Below, one piece after another: positions 46,701 through 58,325 of a stretch of DNA of 64,000 nucleotides; positions within the stretch are counted from its first letter, which is position 1; each line of letters begins with the position of its first letter. Origin of the DNA: Pelodera strongyloides (lineage: Eukaryota > Nematoda > Chromadorea > Rhabditida > Rhabditidae). The stretch lies in assembly GCA_036852015.1 (NCBI GenBank), contig JAANDG010000156.1:186001-250000 (forward strand). Direction: 5' to 3'. A model generated the notes under the pieces. It was not told the origin of the DNA. It did no database searches and saw nothing but the letters and a program-made list of their open reading frames with translations. The position numbers and the translations under genes were made by a program.

Positions 46701-46912
46701 GGCCCCACACATTGAACCTATATTTATTATTTGTTCATAATTTATACAACGGGTGTTTAGTATAATATATACAAACGGAGTTTGAACCGTCTTCACCACC
46801 GCAAAGCTTTTCAAGTAAGTTTTGCTAGGCTGTATACAGTACGGAAAAGCAACTGCATCCTTATTTCCTTAGTGTGTGTGTGTAATAATAATAATAATAA
46901 TAATAATAATTT
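46701..46912. mobile_element. Family B MITE piece next to (TAA)n
   Basis: 46701-46880 matches family B (CATTGAACCTATATTTATTA, GAAAAGCAACTGCATCCTTA). It abuts the (TAATAA)n tract at 46885-46912, which I take as the 3' tail of the minus-strand LINE. Confidence 0.55.
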
Positions 46913-48121
46913 ATTACGCACACATACAATTCATGAGAAAAATATATGCAACGTACAGTTTTGTCGAGTAAAGCAGCAGTAGCACAAATGCAAATATGAT
47001 GAAAGCGAAAAGAATAAATAAAGGTACATATTATACAGAAAACTATGAAGCTAAGTGCGGAGTTTCCTCAATCATAATGGCAGTATGGACGAATGAATGC
47101 CTACGAACCATTTTAGTTGCTCTGGGAATAATGATCCTACTCCTGCCCCTGCAGGAAGAGTATACAAAGGGTCTAAACTTGAACATTCTCTGCTAGCTCA
47201 TACACATTTCCCAGCTAAAAATTTTCGTAGCATTTAGCATCTGCTATTTTTCTACGATTCACAAGTAAATCTAATTTCAAAGCTTCATTTCTTACACTAG
47301 GAGGGGGCTTATCAGCTTATCTAAGTAAATGAGATCGCATAAAAACACGCTTGGTAAAAATTCTTTGAATTCTTTCTAATGCTAATTTGTCTCTCGGCTT
47401 GTAAGGGTTAAATACACCGGAACCTGATTCGAGAATAACCTCACATATAAACCATAAGCTAGAACAAGGATCTTTGCTTTGTGAGTTTTTAATGTACGAA
47501 AAAGGGCAAACATCCTCTTTCGAGCCTGGTTACAAATAAACTGCCTAGAAAAACTAAGATGTTCGGTAATAAAAAAGCCTAAGTCCTTAACTTCAGTTAC
47601 CTTCGAAATTACAGTACCATTGCAAATATAGTCTGGTTTGGGATTTCGAGCACCAATGTATAGTGCTTGACACTTGTGAGGTGCCAACGGCAACTGAAAG
47701 CTAATCGACCACTCATAAACAAAGTCTATTGATTGTTGCAAGTGAACAACATCATTAGCTGTACATTACAAAATGAGTACCAGCATTGCGTAAAACCGAA
47801 GCAAGATCAGATGTAAAAAGAGAGAACAGAATAGGACCAAGAACTGAACCTTGGGGCACACCACTAATACAGTTCATCACTTCTGAAGTGGAGTTTGCAG
47901 TTCTGACAAACATTTTTCTGTCCTCAAGCCAATTCTTGATCCATCCACACACATAGTCGGGGAACCCCGTATACTCTAACTTTGCAATAAGTTTCTTGTG
48001 CGAAACCCTGTCAAAAGCTTTGGCAAAATCAAAATAAACGACATCGATTTTCTCGCCATTTTCTATTGCCAGGGTCCAGTCATTTAAAACAGCAAGGAGA
48101 GCAGTTTCTCTTGATCTACTC

Positions 48122-48546
48122 TTAAAGGGTTAGGCCTCAGGCCCATTTCAAATGACCCCTATTTTTGATGATTCCATTTGCTTCTCCATTTCAAATATAG
48201 TAGGATACAATGTTTTTCTAATTTTCAAGCGCAAAATTCACGCAGCATTCAGCATTTTGCCATTGCCAGTCATACCCAACTATATATCGCAGTTGTCACG
48301 CCCTTTCGCGCTAATTGGCCAATGTGCCCTGTTGGGCGTGGCAATCGCGATATTGGCCAATCAGCGCGAATGGGCGTGCCAACTGCGATAGATAGTTGGG
48401 TATGACAGCCCATGGTAAATTGCTGAATAGTCTGTGAATTTTGCGCTCGAAAATTAGAAAAATATTGCATCCTGCTATATTTGACATGGAGAATCGGATG
48501 GAATCATCAAAAATAGGGGTCATTTGAAATGGGCCTGACCCTTTAA
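48122..48546. mobile_element. Family A MITE inside the LINE
   Basis: Element 48126-48542 between TTAA 48122-48125 and TTAA 48543-48546. Removing it with one TTAA restores the reading G-F-L-K-S-R-S of the reverse transcriptase, which shows that TTAA was duplicated on insertion. Confidence 0.85.
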
Positions 48547-48570
48547 GAAAACCATGCTGCTCTTCGGGTA

Positions 48571-49051
48571 TTAAAGGGATGGGTTCACTACAAAATCACC
48601 TTGTTTTTATGCTTTACTTTGATTGTACAAAGGAAAACTTAAACAAAGAGCATAAAAAATATTCCTTGAATTATTCCCTAGGGCAGATATTAGGTAAAAA
48701 AGGTGAGTATTGATTTTTTTCCGATAAAGTTGTACTGCAAGATAAACTAAGGAAGCTAAGATATATGGCTGAAACACGCTGTTTTTTCATTGTTTTATGT
48801 GAAATAAACGATGAAGACTACAGTTTATTTTGCTCAAAACAGTGTGTTTCAGCCATATCTCTTAGCTTCCTTAGTTTATCTTGCAGTACAACTTTATCGG
48901 AAAAAGATCAATACTCACCTTTTTTTACCTAATATCTTCCCTAGGGAATAATTCAAGGAATATTTTTTATGCTCTTTGTTTAAGTTTTCCTTTGTACAAT
49001 CAAAGTAAAGCATAAAAACAAGGTGATTTTGTAGTGAACCCATCCCTTTAA
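48571..49051. mobile_element. Foldback MITE, GGGTTCACTACAAAATC family, inside the LINE
   Basis: Element 48575-49047 between TTAA 48571-48574 and 49048-49051. Arms of about 220 bp are nearly identical inverses (AGGGATGGGTTCACTACAAA to TTTGTAGTGAACCCATCCCT). Sibling at 53805-54283, short relative at 53331-53560. Confidence 0.85.
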
Positions 49052-49580
49052 ATTGTTCTTGAGAGAAATGTCTAATATATGCGAAACTAAGAGTTTTCGA
49101 ATATACGGAAAGTAAAACTCGTAATACTTACTGGCCTATAGTTTTTGACAGAAGAATCACTTGGCATTCCCTTACGTAGCGGAATGACACAGGACCATTT
49201 CCAAAAAAATGGAACTTCTCCAGTCAACATAGACCTATTAAAAATTATGGACAACGGAACTAAAATAGCAGGGCCGATCTCTTTCAAAAAAATGCATTGG
49301 TAAACCATCAGGTGTGCCAGAGAAAGAGACCTTCCACTTTGCAATTAAATACATAATTATTGAAGGATCAATAACAACGGGAGGAAAAAGATTCGTAATG
49401 TTAAACTGAGTATGAATCTGCTGACAACGGTTATCATCTTGAACAAACTTAGAATGAAAATAACGAACAAAAGCATTTGCACGATCTGTATCACTGACGT
49501 GAGTTATGCCTTTTAAGTCAGTAACAATGTGGTTAACTCTAGGAGAGCGAGATGTACCATTACTAATATACTTAACAACT

Positions 49581-50615
49581 GAGGCCGGTTTCACAAAAAT
49601 TTAACTCCGGTTAGGATAGGTTAACTTTATCCTCAGGGCGGCTACCCCGTGGGGTAGCTAACCTGCTAACCCTCCGCCCATTTCACAAAGATTTACCGCC
49701 GCAGGGCGGCTAACCCGGCACTATCCCTTTGGCTGCGCATCCTGAAATACAACGTTGTGCTGAGTACGCAGCCTAAGTCGGCCAAAATGTTTGTTATACT
49801 CGATTTTAGCAAAGTGTTCGAATTATTTGTATGTGATGTGTAAGGAAGGGCATAATTAAAGGCTAAGGTCGCTTCTAGTTTCTAGTCTGAGTTTTAAGCA
49901 GCAATTGTATAAAAAGCTTGACAATAAGGTTTATAAAGAGTGAAAAGCTTAGTTTGGTAATAAACTATGCATTTTAATTTACCTATAACAGCTTATTTGA
50001 TTCCTTATCGAGCACGTATTATCTTTTTAGGCGCATAATTTGTAGCAAAGTTTGGGTAGTTTATAAGAAAAACATGATACTGTGGGCGTGGGCTTATCAT
50101 GCAACCTTGGCACCGTGCATGGGTTTCATGGCTGCATACACCAATACGGCACTCTGAATTTCTACTTATCTGTTATATAAGAAAGGAGAGGTAAACTACT
50201 AGTATATGTAGGTATTATTATTATTATATACATTTTTGTCTATGACGATTAAACAAAAAATATGCGAAAAAATATGGGTAATATTTAATTCTCGTATGTT
50301 CAAATTATAGTTCTTTTTAAAAAATGTATAGAATACATAAATATACATTAAATACACTACTAAGACCTTTCTTATTGCATTTCGTTACCAAATATTGCCA
50401 GCGAAACTCTTTGTGCGAGCTGGGCAGGGTTAACCCGAGTCCGGACTCGGGTTAACCCTGCCCCGGGTTTGGCTTGGAAAGAGAGGTCACGGGTTAACTT
50501 TACCCCTGCTCGGGATAAAGTTATCCCGGGTTAAATTTTTGTGAAATGGGTTTCTCTCTCGCGAGACTGGGTTAGGGTCCCTACCCCGGAGTTAAATTTT
50601 TGTGAAACCGGCCTC
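49581..50615. mobile_element. Foldback element of about 1.03 kb inside the LINE
   Basis: Ends GAGGCCGGTTTCACAAAAAT and ATTTTTGTGAAACCGGCCTC are exact inverses; CCGGTTAGG and further inner arms follow (TAACCCGAGTCCGGACTCGG region near 50430). The middle, 49760-50390, is AT-rich with no ORF. No target duplication is evident. Confidence 0.75.
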
Positions 50616-50639
50616 TGGTTAACTTGACCTGAAGCAATG

Positions 50640-51660
50640 ATCTTTCTCTCTACATTGCTATAGTACTTAACAGAGGCTCTTTTTAACTGCTGCTGTCTAA
50701 ATTATACTTTTCTTTATGCACATCACTAATATCGATCAAGGGAAACAATCGCTCTTTCTGATTGAGCAAGTTTTCTATATGTCTGGGTAATCGAATACCA
50801 CCAACGGAAACTTTCTTACGAGGGATAAATTTGTACCTAAGTTCGTGTATAAAACAGACAAAGAACTTGTAAAGTAAATCGGCATTAGGGTAAACTCGTA
50901 GCATATATGGCCAATCGATATTGCATAACTCCCTTGAAATTGACAGTTAATCTGCTTTATTAAAATCATAAGATTGTCTAATAACCTGTGTTTCAGTGGA
51001 AATACGAACGTTAAACGAAATTATGCAATGATCACATTTGTGAGGGGGAGGCAAACATTTCGGATCAAAAACAACGTCATCGGCTGTAAGAATCAAATCT
51101 AAGCAATGATTGTTTCGTGTATTAAAATTGATTAACTGCTCAAAATTAGCTGAATTACAGAAATCTACGAACAAAGATGCTCCTGTACCATTACCTAATT
51201 TATGTAACCAGTTAATTGACGGAAGGTTAAAATCACCAATTACTATACATGGGAAATCACAAACGACAAGCTGGGCGAGATATTCTGTGAGCGAAATTAC
51301 ATTCTCAAGATTTGATGCAGGCTTAAAATACACTAACGTATCCTTAATGGTTGTGACGTGAATAAATCAACAGTAATTGCTTCAAACCAAATGTCATTAT
51401 GCTGAGAAACAACACTAGTAACTATATGGTTCTTAACTAACAACAGAACACCTCCACCTTTTGTAGACATTCAATCAGTACGCAGTATAAACGCTCAAAG
51501 TGAGAAACAATGCTAGAATCTAGAATCAGTATGAGACGGTTGGAGCCAAGTTTCAGTAAGCATGAAAACTTCGGGTGAATGAGAGTCTAGTATGACATTT
51601 ACTTCTGATAACTTTTTCCTCAAAGACAATATATTGTTGTACATGAATTTAGAGGTCTTT
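50640..51660 (-). pseudogene. LINE ORF2, endonuclease part (broken)
   Basis: APE-type endonuclease. Minus-strand reading from about 51640: NILSLRKKLSEVNVIL, LTETWLQPSHTDS (motif with catalytic E), KGGGVLLLVKNH, VVCDFPCIVIGDFNLPSINW (G-D-F-N), CLDLILTADD, and C-D-H-C-I-I-S where S-D-H is usual. In-frame stops occur between the LTETW and KGGG motifs. It continues to 50640, where the 1.03-kb element interrupts the link to the reverse transcriptase. Confidence 0.85.
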
Positions 51661-52780
51661 TCACTAGCTCTCATTTTGGGACCTAGATCCGAGTTTGGTT
51701 TGGGCGGCTCGAGTTGGAATTGGTCCTCCCATAGGGTCCTCGCCTGCGTTCAACAGAGAATTCCAAAAAGTTTGGAAGACTCCGCAAGAACACATGCACA
51801 CCTCGGGATTCTCTCTCCTTTCTCTCGTGTTGCGCGTTTCAAAGATTATTCGCGTGCTCCACATCCTTTCCTCAGCAGTTAGAGAAAGTCTGATGTGAAC
51901 CTACTCGAACGACGAGTACCGGAGCTTGGGAGCACGGGATTGCGCCTCCTTAACTGCATCACGGCACCCAAACCGAACCTTTACAAGATGACGGCCCATT
52001 TGGAACACGTCACACACAGGGTAAGCTATACCCAAGAAGGCTATCACATCTTCGACTTGGCATTTAATGGACTGAACTCTTTTTGTGAATTTGGTATGTG
52101 TTGATTGGTGGGGAGTTGAAGACCAGAAAACACCAAACTTCGAAGGCGATAACCAATCTTCAAAGCACATACCTGCCGGGGACGGTTTCTTGTCCAACTC
52201 AGCGGTCTTATTCTTAATTTCGTCCACCATCTTCCTCATTCGAGGATTTGGCCTTGGAGGTTGGCCTCTACTTCTTCAGCTCTCGATTTCATATTGCTGA
52301 GCTGGGTGGCCAGATCCTCCTCTTACTCATCGGCTTTCTTTTCCTGAAGATTGAAAACCGAGACAAGGCGTTCAATTAGGACTTTCGCCACATTATTCTT
52401 TCCTTTTTTACTGAGGAGATACAAAACTGTAATATGGTGTCGCATCATCTCCTCTCCCTGAAGATCAGTTGTTCCGGGACGTGAAAGGGTATCAATCGAC
52501 GTAGAACCACTATCACGCCTTACTCTTTTGGTCCTTCTTTTGCCGATTTGAACAGGCACAGACCAAAAGATCAAAAATGGTGGTACGTGACATGGGTGCA
52601 CTCCGAGAGACAGCGTGGGACAGAGAGAGAGGGAGAGAGAGAGAAAACGCACAACGAGGCAACTTAAGGGTTCACCAGAAAAGTTCGGCAAAGTTGATTT
52701 CGATTTTATGCTCGTCGAGAGAGCTTTTCCACAGTTTTTCCAATGGTCCGAATAGCGGAGACAAGTACGCACAGTTTAAG
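51661..52780 (-). pseudogene. LINE ORF1 (broken)
   Basis: A basic start (KRRTKRVRRDSGST) at about 52550, then a coiled region spanning a stop at 52323 (ERLVSVFNLQEKKADE, then RKMVDEIKNKTAELDKK), then an RRM-like region (EDVIAFLGI, LVKVRFGCRDAVKEAQSRA) and R-E-N-P-E-V-C. Domain order fits CR1-type ORF1 proteins, which bind LINE RNA. Stops and frameshifts make it non-functional. Confidence 0.65.
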
Positions 52781-52934
52781 CCAAAGATCAAAAAGATTTA
52801 GCAATATCGGAGTCCTCAAAGTCGGCAAATAATGGTAGGTAGGCAGAGCGGGCCGCGAGGCAACCGCTCTGCACCGGGACAGAGACAAAACTCCTGTGTG
52901 TCTCGCTCTTTTTGTCCGTCACTTATGTATATGG

Positions 52935-53127
52935 CTATACAGTCAACTACCCTCAGGAGCAGGAGACAAGATAGGAAAATAAGGCTGCAATTGCCTTTTC
53001 TGTACTGCGTATTCCTTAGCAAAAGGTTCGCGGTGTGAAGCCGGTTCAATGTATACACCCTTTGTACAAATTATGAACCAATAATTATAATGAACATAGG
53101 TTCAAGTTGGTGGGACTCACCCTTTAA
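52935..53127. mobile_element. Family B MITE, right part
   Basis: AAGGCTGCAATTGCCTTTTC, GTATACACCCTTTGTACAAA and GGTTCAAGTTGG, ending GGGACTCACCCT then TTAA near 53124-53127. Left part degraded into 52800-52930. Confidence 0.5.
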
Positions 53128-53330
53128 TGTAAGTTATTGTTTGTTCGTCTGAATATTCGAAGAAAGCAATGAAGAGCGAAAATAATGCCTGTCAAACTTA
53201 CAACACAGTGCGTAATATTCCCTCGTCCACTTAGAATGTAATTATAGGAGGCGTTCACGTTCTGAAGTTCATGATCACCACTATATATGTTCAAGATAAT
53301 TAAAACTACCACCGTTCAATTATTACTCAA

Positions 53331-53560
53331 AGGGACGGGGTCACTAGAAATCACCTCGTTTTTTAATTAGAGAAAACAGTGGTAAAAAGACTCTTTTGTT
53401 TTCATTTCGATCAATGCCCTCCTTCTTTCTGTTTTTTGTCTAATACCTCCTTTAGGAAATAGTTCAACAAAATATTTGTCTTGCTCTTTGTTTAAGTTTG
53501 CCTTTGTACAATCAAAATAAAAGATAAAAAACTAGGTGATTTCTAGTGACCTTATCTTTT
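53331..53560. mobile_element. Short foldback relative of the GGTTCACTACAAAATC family
   Basis: AGGGACGGGGTCACTAGAAA and the inverse TTTCTAGTGACCTTATCTTT; the inner word TCTTTGTTTAAGTTTGCCTT is shared with 48571-49051. Confidence 0.6.
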
Positions 53561-53606
53561 GGATTGCTTGCATCATATTGATGCACACATTCAATGTGTT
53601 AATAAA

Positions 53607-53769
53607 TCTTACTATTTAAAGGAGAGAAATTTGAGGCCGTGTCATTTTGTTTGTATGTCCACAACGTTTTTTCTACGCTTCATTTTTACTTTCAGTATTT
53701 CGAATCTTGTTGCATTTTTTTTCCTGTGTACGTACTGGAAGTCGCCTCAGGCGGCTATTAGTCGTCTGG
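53607..53769 (+). mobile_element. Helitron copy 6, 163 bp
   Basis: Starts TCTTACTATTTAAAGGAGAG after A (similar to copy 4) and ends GTCGCCTCAGGCGGC, TATTAGTCGTCTGG, followed by T. No protein. Confidence 0.7.
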
Positions 53770-53804
53770 TATTTAATATGTGATAAATACTTAACTTGGG
53801 TTCC

Positions 53805-54283
53805 TTAAAGGGATGGGTTCACTACAAAATCACCTTGTTTTTATGCTTTAGTTTGATTGTACAAAGGTAAAATTAAACAAAGATCATAAAAAATGTTTCT
53901 TGAATTACTCCCTAGGGAAGATATTAGGTAAAAAGGGTGAGTATTGATCGATCTCCCAATAATATGAGTAAACAAGGTAAACTAGGGAATAAGAGATATA
54001 GCTGAAACACACTGTTTCTCATTGTTTTAAGTAAAATAAACGATGAAAACTACAGTTTATTTTGCTCACAACAGTGTGTTTCAGCCATATCTCTTAGCTT
54101 CCCTAGTTTATCTTGTTTACTCATGTTATCGTGAGATCGATCAATACTCACCCTCTTTACCTAATATCTTCCCTAGGGAGTAATTCAAGAAACATTTTTT
54201 ATGCTCTTTGTTTAATTTTACCTTTGTACAATCAAACTAAAGCATAAAAACAAGGTGATTTTGTAGTGAACCCATCCCTTTAA
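53805..54283. mobile_element. Foldback MITE, GGGTTCACTACAAAATC family
   Basis: Element 53809-54279 between TTAA 53805-53808 and 54280-54283. Nearly identical to 48575-49047. The right TTAA is also the left TTAA of the next element. Confidence 0.85.
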
Positions 54284-55537
54284 AGGGATGGGCCCAACAA
54301 CATAAACCACATTTGTTATTTGGTTGTAATTTATACAACGGGTGTTTATTACAATATATACAAACTAAATATCAAGCAGATAATAATAATAATAAATTAT
54401 TGACACATTGTATATAAAGTATATAAGTGTGCATCATATAAAATGATGATGAGAAGGTTGGCAAATTAAGCCACATGTAACGATTAGCTTGAGGTTCGTT
54501 TATAAGAAAACAGTAACATCTTCCTGATTGGGGACACTGGGGAAGTGTTTCCTGTGAGCTTTACTAATATAGGAAGCGTAGTCAGGCCTTGGGCATAAGA
54601 AAGTTAAATGATTTGCGTAGTACCGTAGTTGTTTGATTAAATTGCCGCGCGAGAGCGTAGTGTAAACATACATAGACGCACATGGAGACGCAGACAACAA
54701 GGCATTACCCGAAACAAGAAGAGGAATAAAAATATGCATGTAACTTTAAAAGGTCAGGCCCATTTCAGGTAACTCCTATTTTTGATGACTCCATCTGATT
54801 CTCCGTCTCAAATATGGTAGAATGCAACTTTTTTTTCAATTTTCAGCAATTTACCATGGCCGGTCGGTCACACCCAACAATCCATCACAGTTGTCACGCC
54901 CTTTCGCGCTGATTCGCCGACAACGCAATTGCCACGCGCAATATAGCAATCAGCATAAACGGGCGTGACGTGACAATTGCGATAGATTGTTGGGTGTGAC
55001 TGCATACGGTAAATTGCTGAATATTGAGTGAATTTTGCGCCTGGAAATTGGAAAAAAAATTGCATCCTACCATAGTTGACACGGAGGATCAGGTAGATCC
55101 TCTAAGATACGGGTTACCTGAAATGGGCCTGCCCCTTTGTCCAAAGGTGAGACGATGGTCCCTTCATTAGTAAAGCGCACCGGAAACACTTCCCCAGGGT
55201 GACAGATATTTAGTTTGTATATCTTATTATATAAAAGAGTAACTGTAGCCTAATTTGCATACCGATGTGCGTTACGGAAATGCAAATTTCGTGTTAAGGT
55301 ATAAAAAAGTTTCGCAGCTCAATATCGAAGTAAGCATATGCAATTGTCCTATTACGTGAATTTCTTATGATACGTTTGAAGCTTTGTATATAATTATGCC
55401 CATGCTAAACCAATCATATTTCAATGGAAGTCGCCTCAGGCGGCGTTAGCCGACTGGTATTGTAATAAACACCCTTTATATAAATTACGGCCAAATAATA
55501 AATACAGGTTTGTATTGGTGGTCATGACCTTTTAATT
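54284..55537. mobile_element. Family B MITE with three nested insertions
   Basis: Left arm from AGGGATGGGCCCAACAAC (54284) to about 54375; right arm resumes around 55205 and ends CATGACCTTTTAA near 55537. Inside are a (TAA)n LINE-like fragment (54380-54745, with a 79-codon minus ORF at 54500-54739), a family A MITE (about 54751-55138, ends AAGGTCAGGCCCATTTCAGG and CCTGAAATGGGCCTGCCCCT) and a Helitron (55222-55457). Confidence 0.7.
55222..55457 (+). mobile_element. Helitron copy 5, insertion site resolved
   Basis: Starts TCTTATTATATAAAAGAGTA after A (55221) and ends CCTCAGGCGGCGTTAGCC then GACTGG before T (55458). The uninterrupted opposite arm of the host MITE (54339-54372) shows the empty site: GTTTGTATATATTGTAATAA is exactly the flank join, with no bases gained or lost. 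Confidence 0.9.
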
Positions 55538-56837
55538 AAACGTATAAAAAGTTTTCGACATTCACCGCGTTGAAAACGAAAACAAATTTGTTAACTTGAT
55601 TAAGCCAGTATCAAAAAGAATTTTACTATGCGACACATTGTATTCTAAGGCTCAGAAACGCATTTCAGGTTTAACAGCGGTACATTTCTGAGCATATTCT
55701 TACGCGAAAATCTTCGCCAATGTTGCGTGCTAAGAAAAAAAGTTTTCACCGCCATTTGAGTAGTCTGGGAGACTTATCACAGAAAAATTTGGGAAAACTT
55801 TTTACGTGGGCCTGTGCCTTTAATACAACAATTTCTTGCACACAACCTATTGATTTACCATTGAATAGGGTGAAAGTGAATGTTTAATCTTCTACCGTTA
55901 GGATGAGAAATCTCACCTACGCCCACTAAACCTATTCACAGTGCAACAAAACAGAACTCACATGGAAGAATTTTTCGGGGTTATTTGTATCCGGATTCTT
56001 GCGCCATTCCCTAGCAAGAATCAGATTTTGCAACTGAATGTAAGATTTTTACCAGCTGGAAATATAATTAGAAATTTCGGAATGAGGATTTGCTTTCCCT
56101 TCTTAAAGGAGGAGGCTCACAAAAACAACACCCTCTATTTTTTTCCTTTTATAGAAGGATGATGGGTTGATCTTCCAAAAAATCAAGCATCATAAGGTTC
56201 AGCGCTTTAGTTTGGAGGAATTAATTAATCTAAAGAACACGAAGTCAAATAAAATAACCTATCGTACGTAAGGTAGATTTCAAAGCTAAACATGCAAATT
56301 TACAAGTCGTTATGCAAGCCAGCACAAAATTTACATGCCCACTATGGAAATCAACTATTTGCTACGATCCAAAATTTTGATAGAATTCTTAGTTTTATAT
56401 TGATTTACTCCTTCCAATTAAAAGCGTTTGCGTTGTAAAGCATGGGCTAAAGTTGAATTTCGACAGGGCCCGGCCCGCACACACGATGCGCGATGGGGCC
56501 CGGCCCCACCGCGCAGCGCGTTTGTGGCACCCTTTTTCTATCATTAGCAGCGCGGGAAAGTCGCAGTTGCGTCATAATAAACCAAATTTACACCGTTACC
56601 TTTGCACCGCACCTCTTACCTTAGCTTTGCACCTTTTTACTTTTAAACATTCATTCGTTTCCGATGTGGGCCCTTTCCGAGATCAATGGCCTCTGCTATA
56701 AGATGGCACATTATAAAGACAGTTTTCAGACTTATCGGCAATAGGCTTCATGACCATTCCCTTTTGATGTTGTAAGATATGAAGACTCGAATAAACGAAA
56801 TTTGTGCGTAATTTTAAATCTGTTCTTGTCCCCGCCT
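55538..56837. other. No gene seen; repeat scraps
   Basis: 55553-55630 matches 31640-31725. At 56103 TTAAAGGAGGAGGCTCAC is a lone end of the 58918 family. 56463-56520 is a GC-rich patch (GGGCCCGGCCCGCACACACG) related to 62000-62125. Confidence 0.4.
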
Positions 56838-57114
56838 CTCATAAAGATAAAGATAAAGTGAACCGGGTTATATCAACCGAATCCGCGGAAACGGTGCACC
56901 GGGGTTCCAGCTCAGAGGCTGGACATACTGGCCATTTATTTAAACTTCCCGGTGGAGAATCTTCTCGGGAAGTCGATTTATCTCCGCTGGTTTTACCCAG
57001 CTTCCAACTTTTACACCTTTGGTGCGGTGAGGGGGTTCCGGCCCGGGATCGAACCAGTGATCGGTGACGTGGTAAGCAAGGGCCTTGCCACTTGACCACG
57101 CCCCCGTCTCTCAT
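56836..57114 (-). repeat. tRNA-derived SINE
   Basis: Head 57031-57105 on the minus strand: GGCGTGGTCAAGTGGCAAGG (A box) and GGTTCGATCCC (B box). Body to about 56850, tail of AAAGAT units read on the plus strand at 56843-56857. Flanked by CTCTCAT at 56836-56842 and 57108-57114, a probable target duplication. Confidence 0.7.
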
Positions 57115-57339
57115 GTATCCTATATTTACCACTGTTTTCAGGCATATATGATCATCACACATAGACGTGAGCGTGTAGAATCCAGGGTCCATTTTTGGTC
57201 AGAAGTTGGGGGTCTTCATTGTAGCTCCAATCCAGGGCACATCAGGTTAGACACATTAGACAGGTTAGGCAGGTTAGCACGACGTTAGTACTGGACGGGA
57301 TTCAAAACCCGTGAGAGACGAGAACTTTGCCAGTGAGTC

Positions 57340-58110
57340 GTGGGCAAATTTGAACAATTTCACCATATCATAACTTTTTTATTGTGACCGACGCTGGTAA
57401 AATTGTGACCGACGCTGGTAAAATTGTGACCGACGCTGGTAAAATTGGTAAATTGAATACTACCCCACTGAAGAATACTACCCAAATTTGAAATATACTA
57501 CCCCAAATGTATGGGGGTAGCATTTTATAACATGCAAAGTACTACCCCACCTTCCATTTTACCCCCTAGGTAATCTTGAATTACGCTACCCCCTACAATG
57601 TGAAAATACTACCCCCTTCTTACAAAATATTATCCCCCCACACATTTTAGCCCTTTTACTACCCCGTGGGAAAATTACAACCATACTACCCCCACCATTT
57701 GACTATGACTACCCCCATTGAATATGACTACCCTACCATTGAATATGACTACCCCACACTTGAATATGACTACCCTACCATTGAATATGACTACCCTACC
57801 CCACCATTGAATATGAATACCCCACGAATTGAATATGACTACCCCCACCATTTGAATAACACTACCCCGCTACAAAGGGGTATTATTTTTGTAAAGCATG
57901 GTGGTAGTATTTTGTAAAATGGGGGTAGTATTTTGCATGAGATAGTATTTTTCAAAAAGGGGTAGTGTTCTTCAATCCAGGGGGTAGTGTTCTTCAATTC
58001 TACCACCGACGCTTAATTTTGCTTTTTTCTTCCTCAGCATGAAAAACTGATTCGATTAACACCATAAAATCGACAATTGGATCGACTGTCGAAATCCAAA
58101 TTTTTCCAAA
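57340..58110. repeat. Dispersed repeat H, host of the ACTACCCC element
   Basis: AATTTGAACAATTTCACCAT, ATCATAACTTTTTT and GTGACCGACGC on the left, and CTTAATTTTGC, TCCTCAGCATGAAAAACTGA, TTAACACCATAAAATCGACA on the right. Uninterrupted relatives are at 61860-61990 and 62280-62440. Confidence 0.65.
57387..58013. mobile_element. ACTACCCC-filled MITE, perfect 9-bp duplication
   Basis: Element 57396-58004 with ends GGTAAAATTG and CAATTCTACC, flanked by ACCGACGCT on both sides (57387-57395, 58005-58013). The left end and flank are present as three 21-bp tandem copies (57375-57445). Same family as 1220-1984. Confidence 0.85.
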
Positions 58111-58325
58111 GCATGTCTTTTGGAATTTAATACCACCATCTTTCGATAAAAGGAAACTATTTGAGCACTTCATTCTCGTCCTCCTTTAATGTTTGCATAA
58201 TTAAATAACTACCAGCAGTATATCTTACACAGCGTTATTTAAAAAAAATGCAATAGCATATCATAGTCGACGGTTTCTTGTGCTTATTTGCGTATGTTCT
58301 AAACACGTCTCTGCCACAAATTTTG

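Larger units (their letters stand above)
47382..49580 (-). pseudogene. LINE ORF2, reverse transcriptase part (broken)
   Basis: CR1/L2/Jockey-like reverse transcriptase. In order on the minus strand: linker (49238-49580); fingers with SSVVHNF-type and IPLRKGMPSDSSVKNYRPVS (49087-49344) after a one-base frameshift at a T7 run near 49288; PEEQHGFL and KSRSRETALL around 48100-48570, split by two MITEs; FDFAKAFDRVSHKKL (catalytic F-A-K-A-F-D); GVPQGSVLGPILFSL; then H-F-V-M-Y-S and a stop where the Y-A-D-D motif should be, apparently a small deletion; then thumb sequence (SFQLPLAPHKCQALYIG, VKDLGFFI) to 47382. Inactive. Confidence 0.85.

Noticed and set aside
47755..47952. Active reverse transcriptase
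   Set aside because: The catalytic Y-A-D-D region is deleted, there are frameshifts and stops, and three elements interrupt the ORF.
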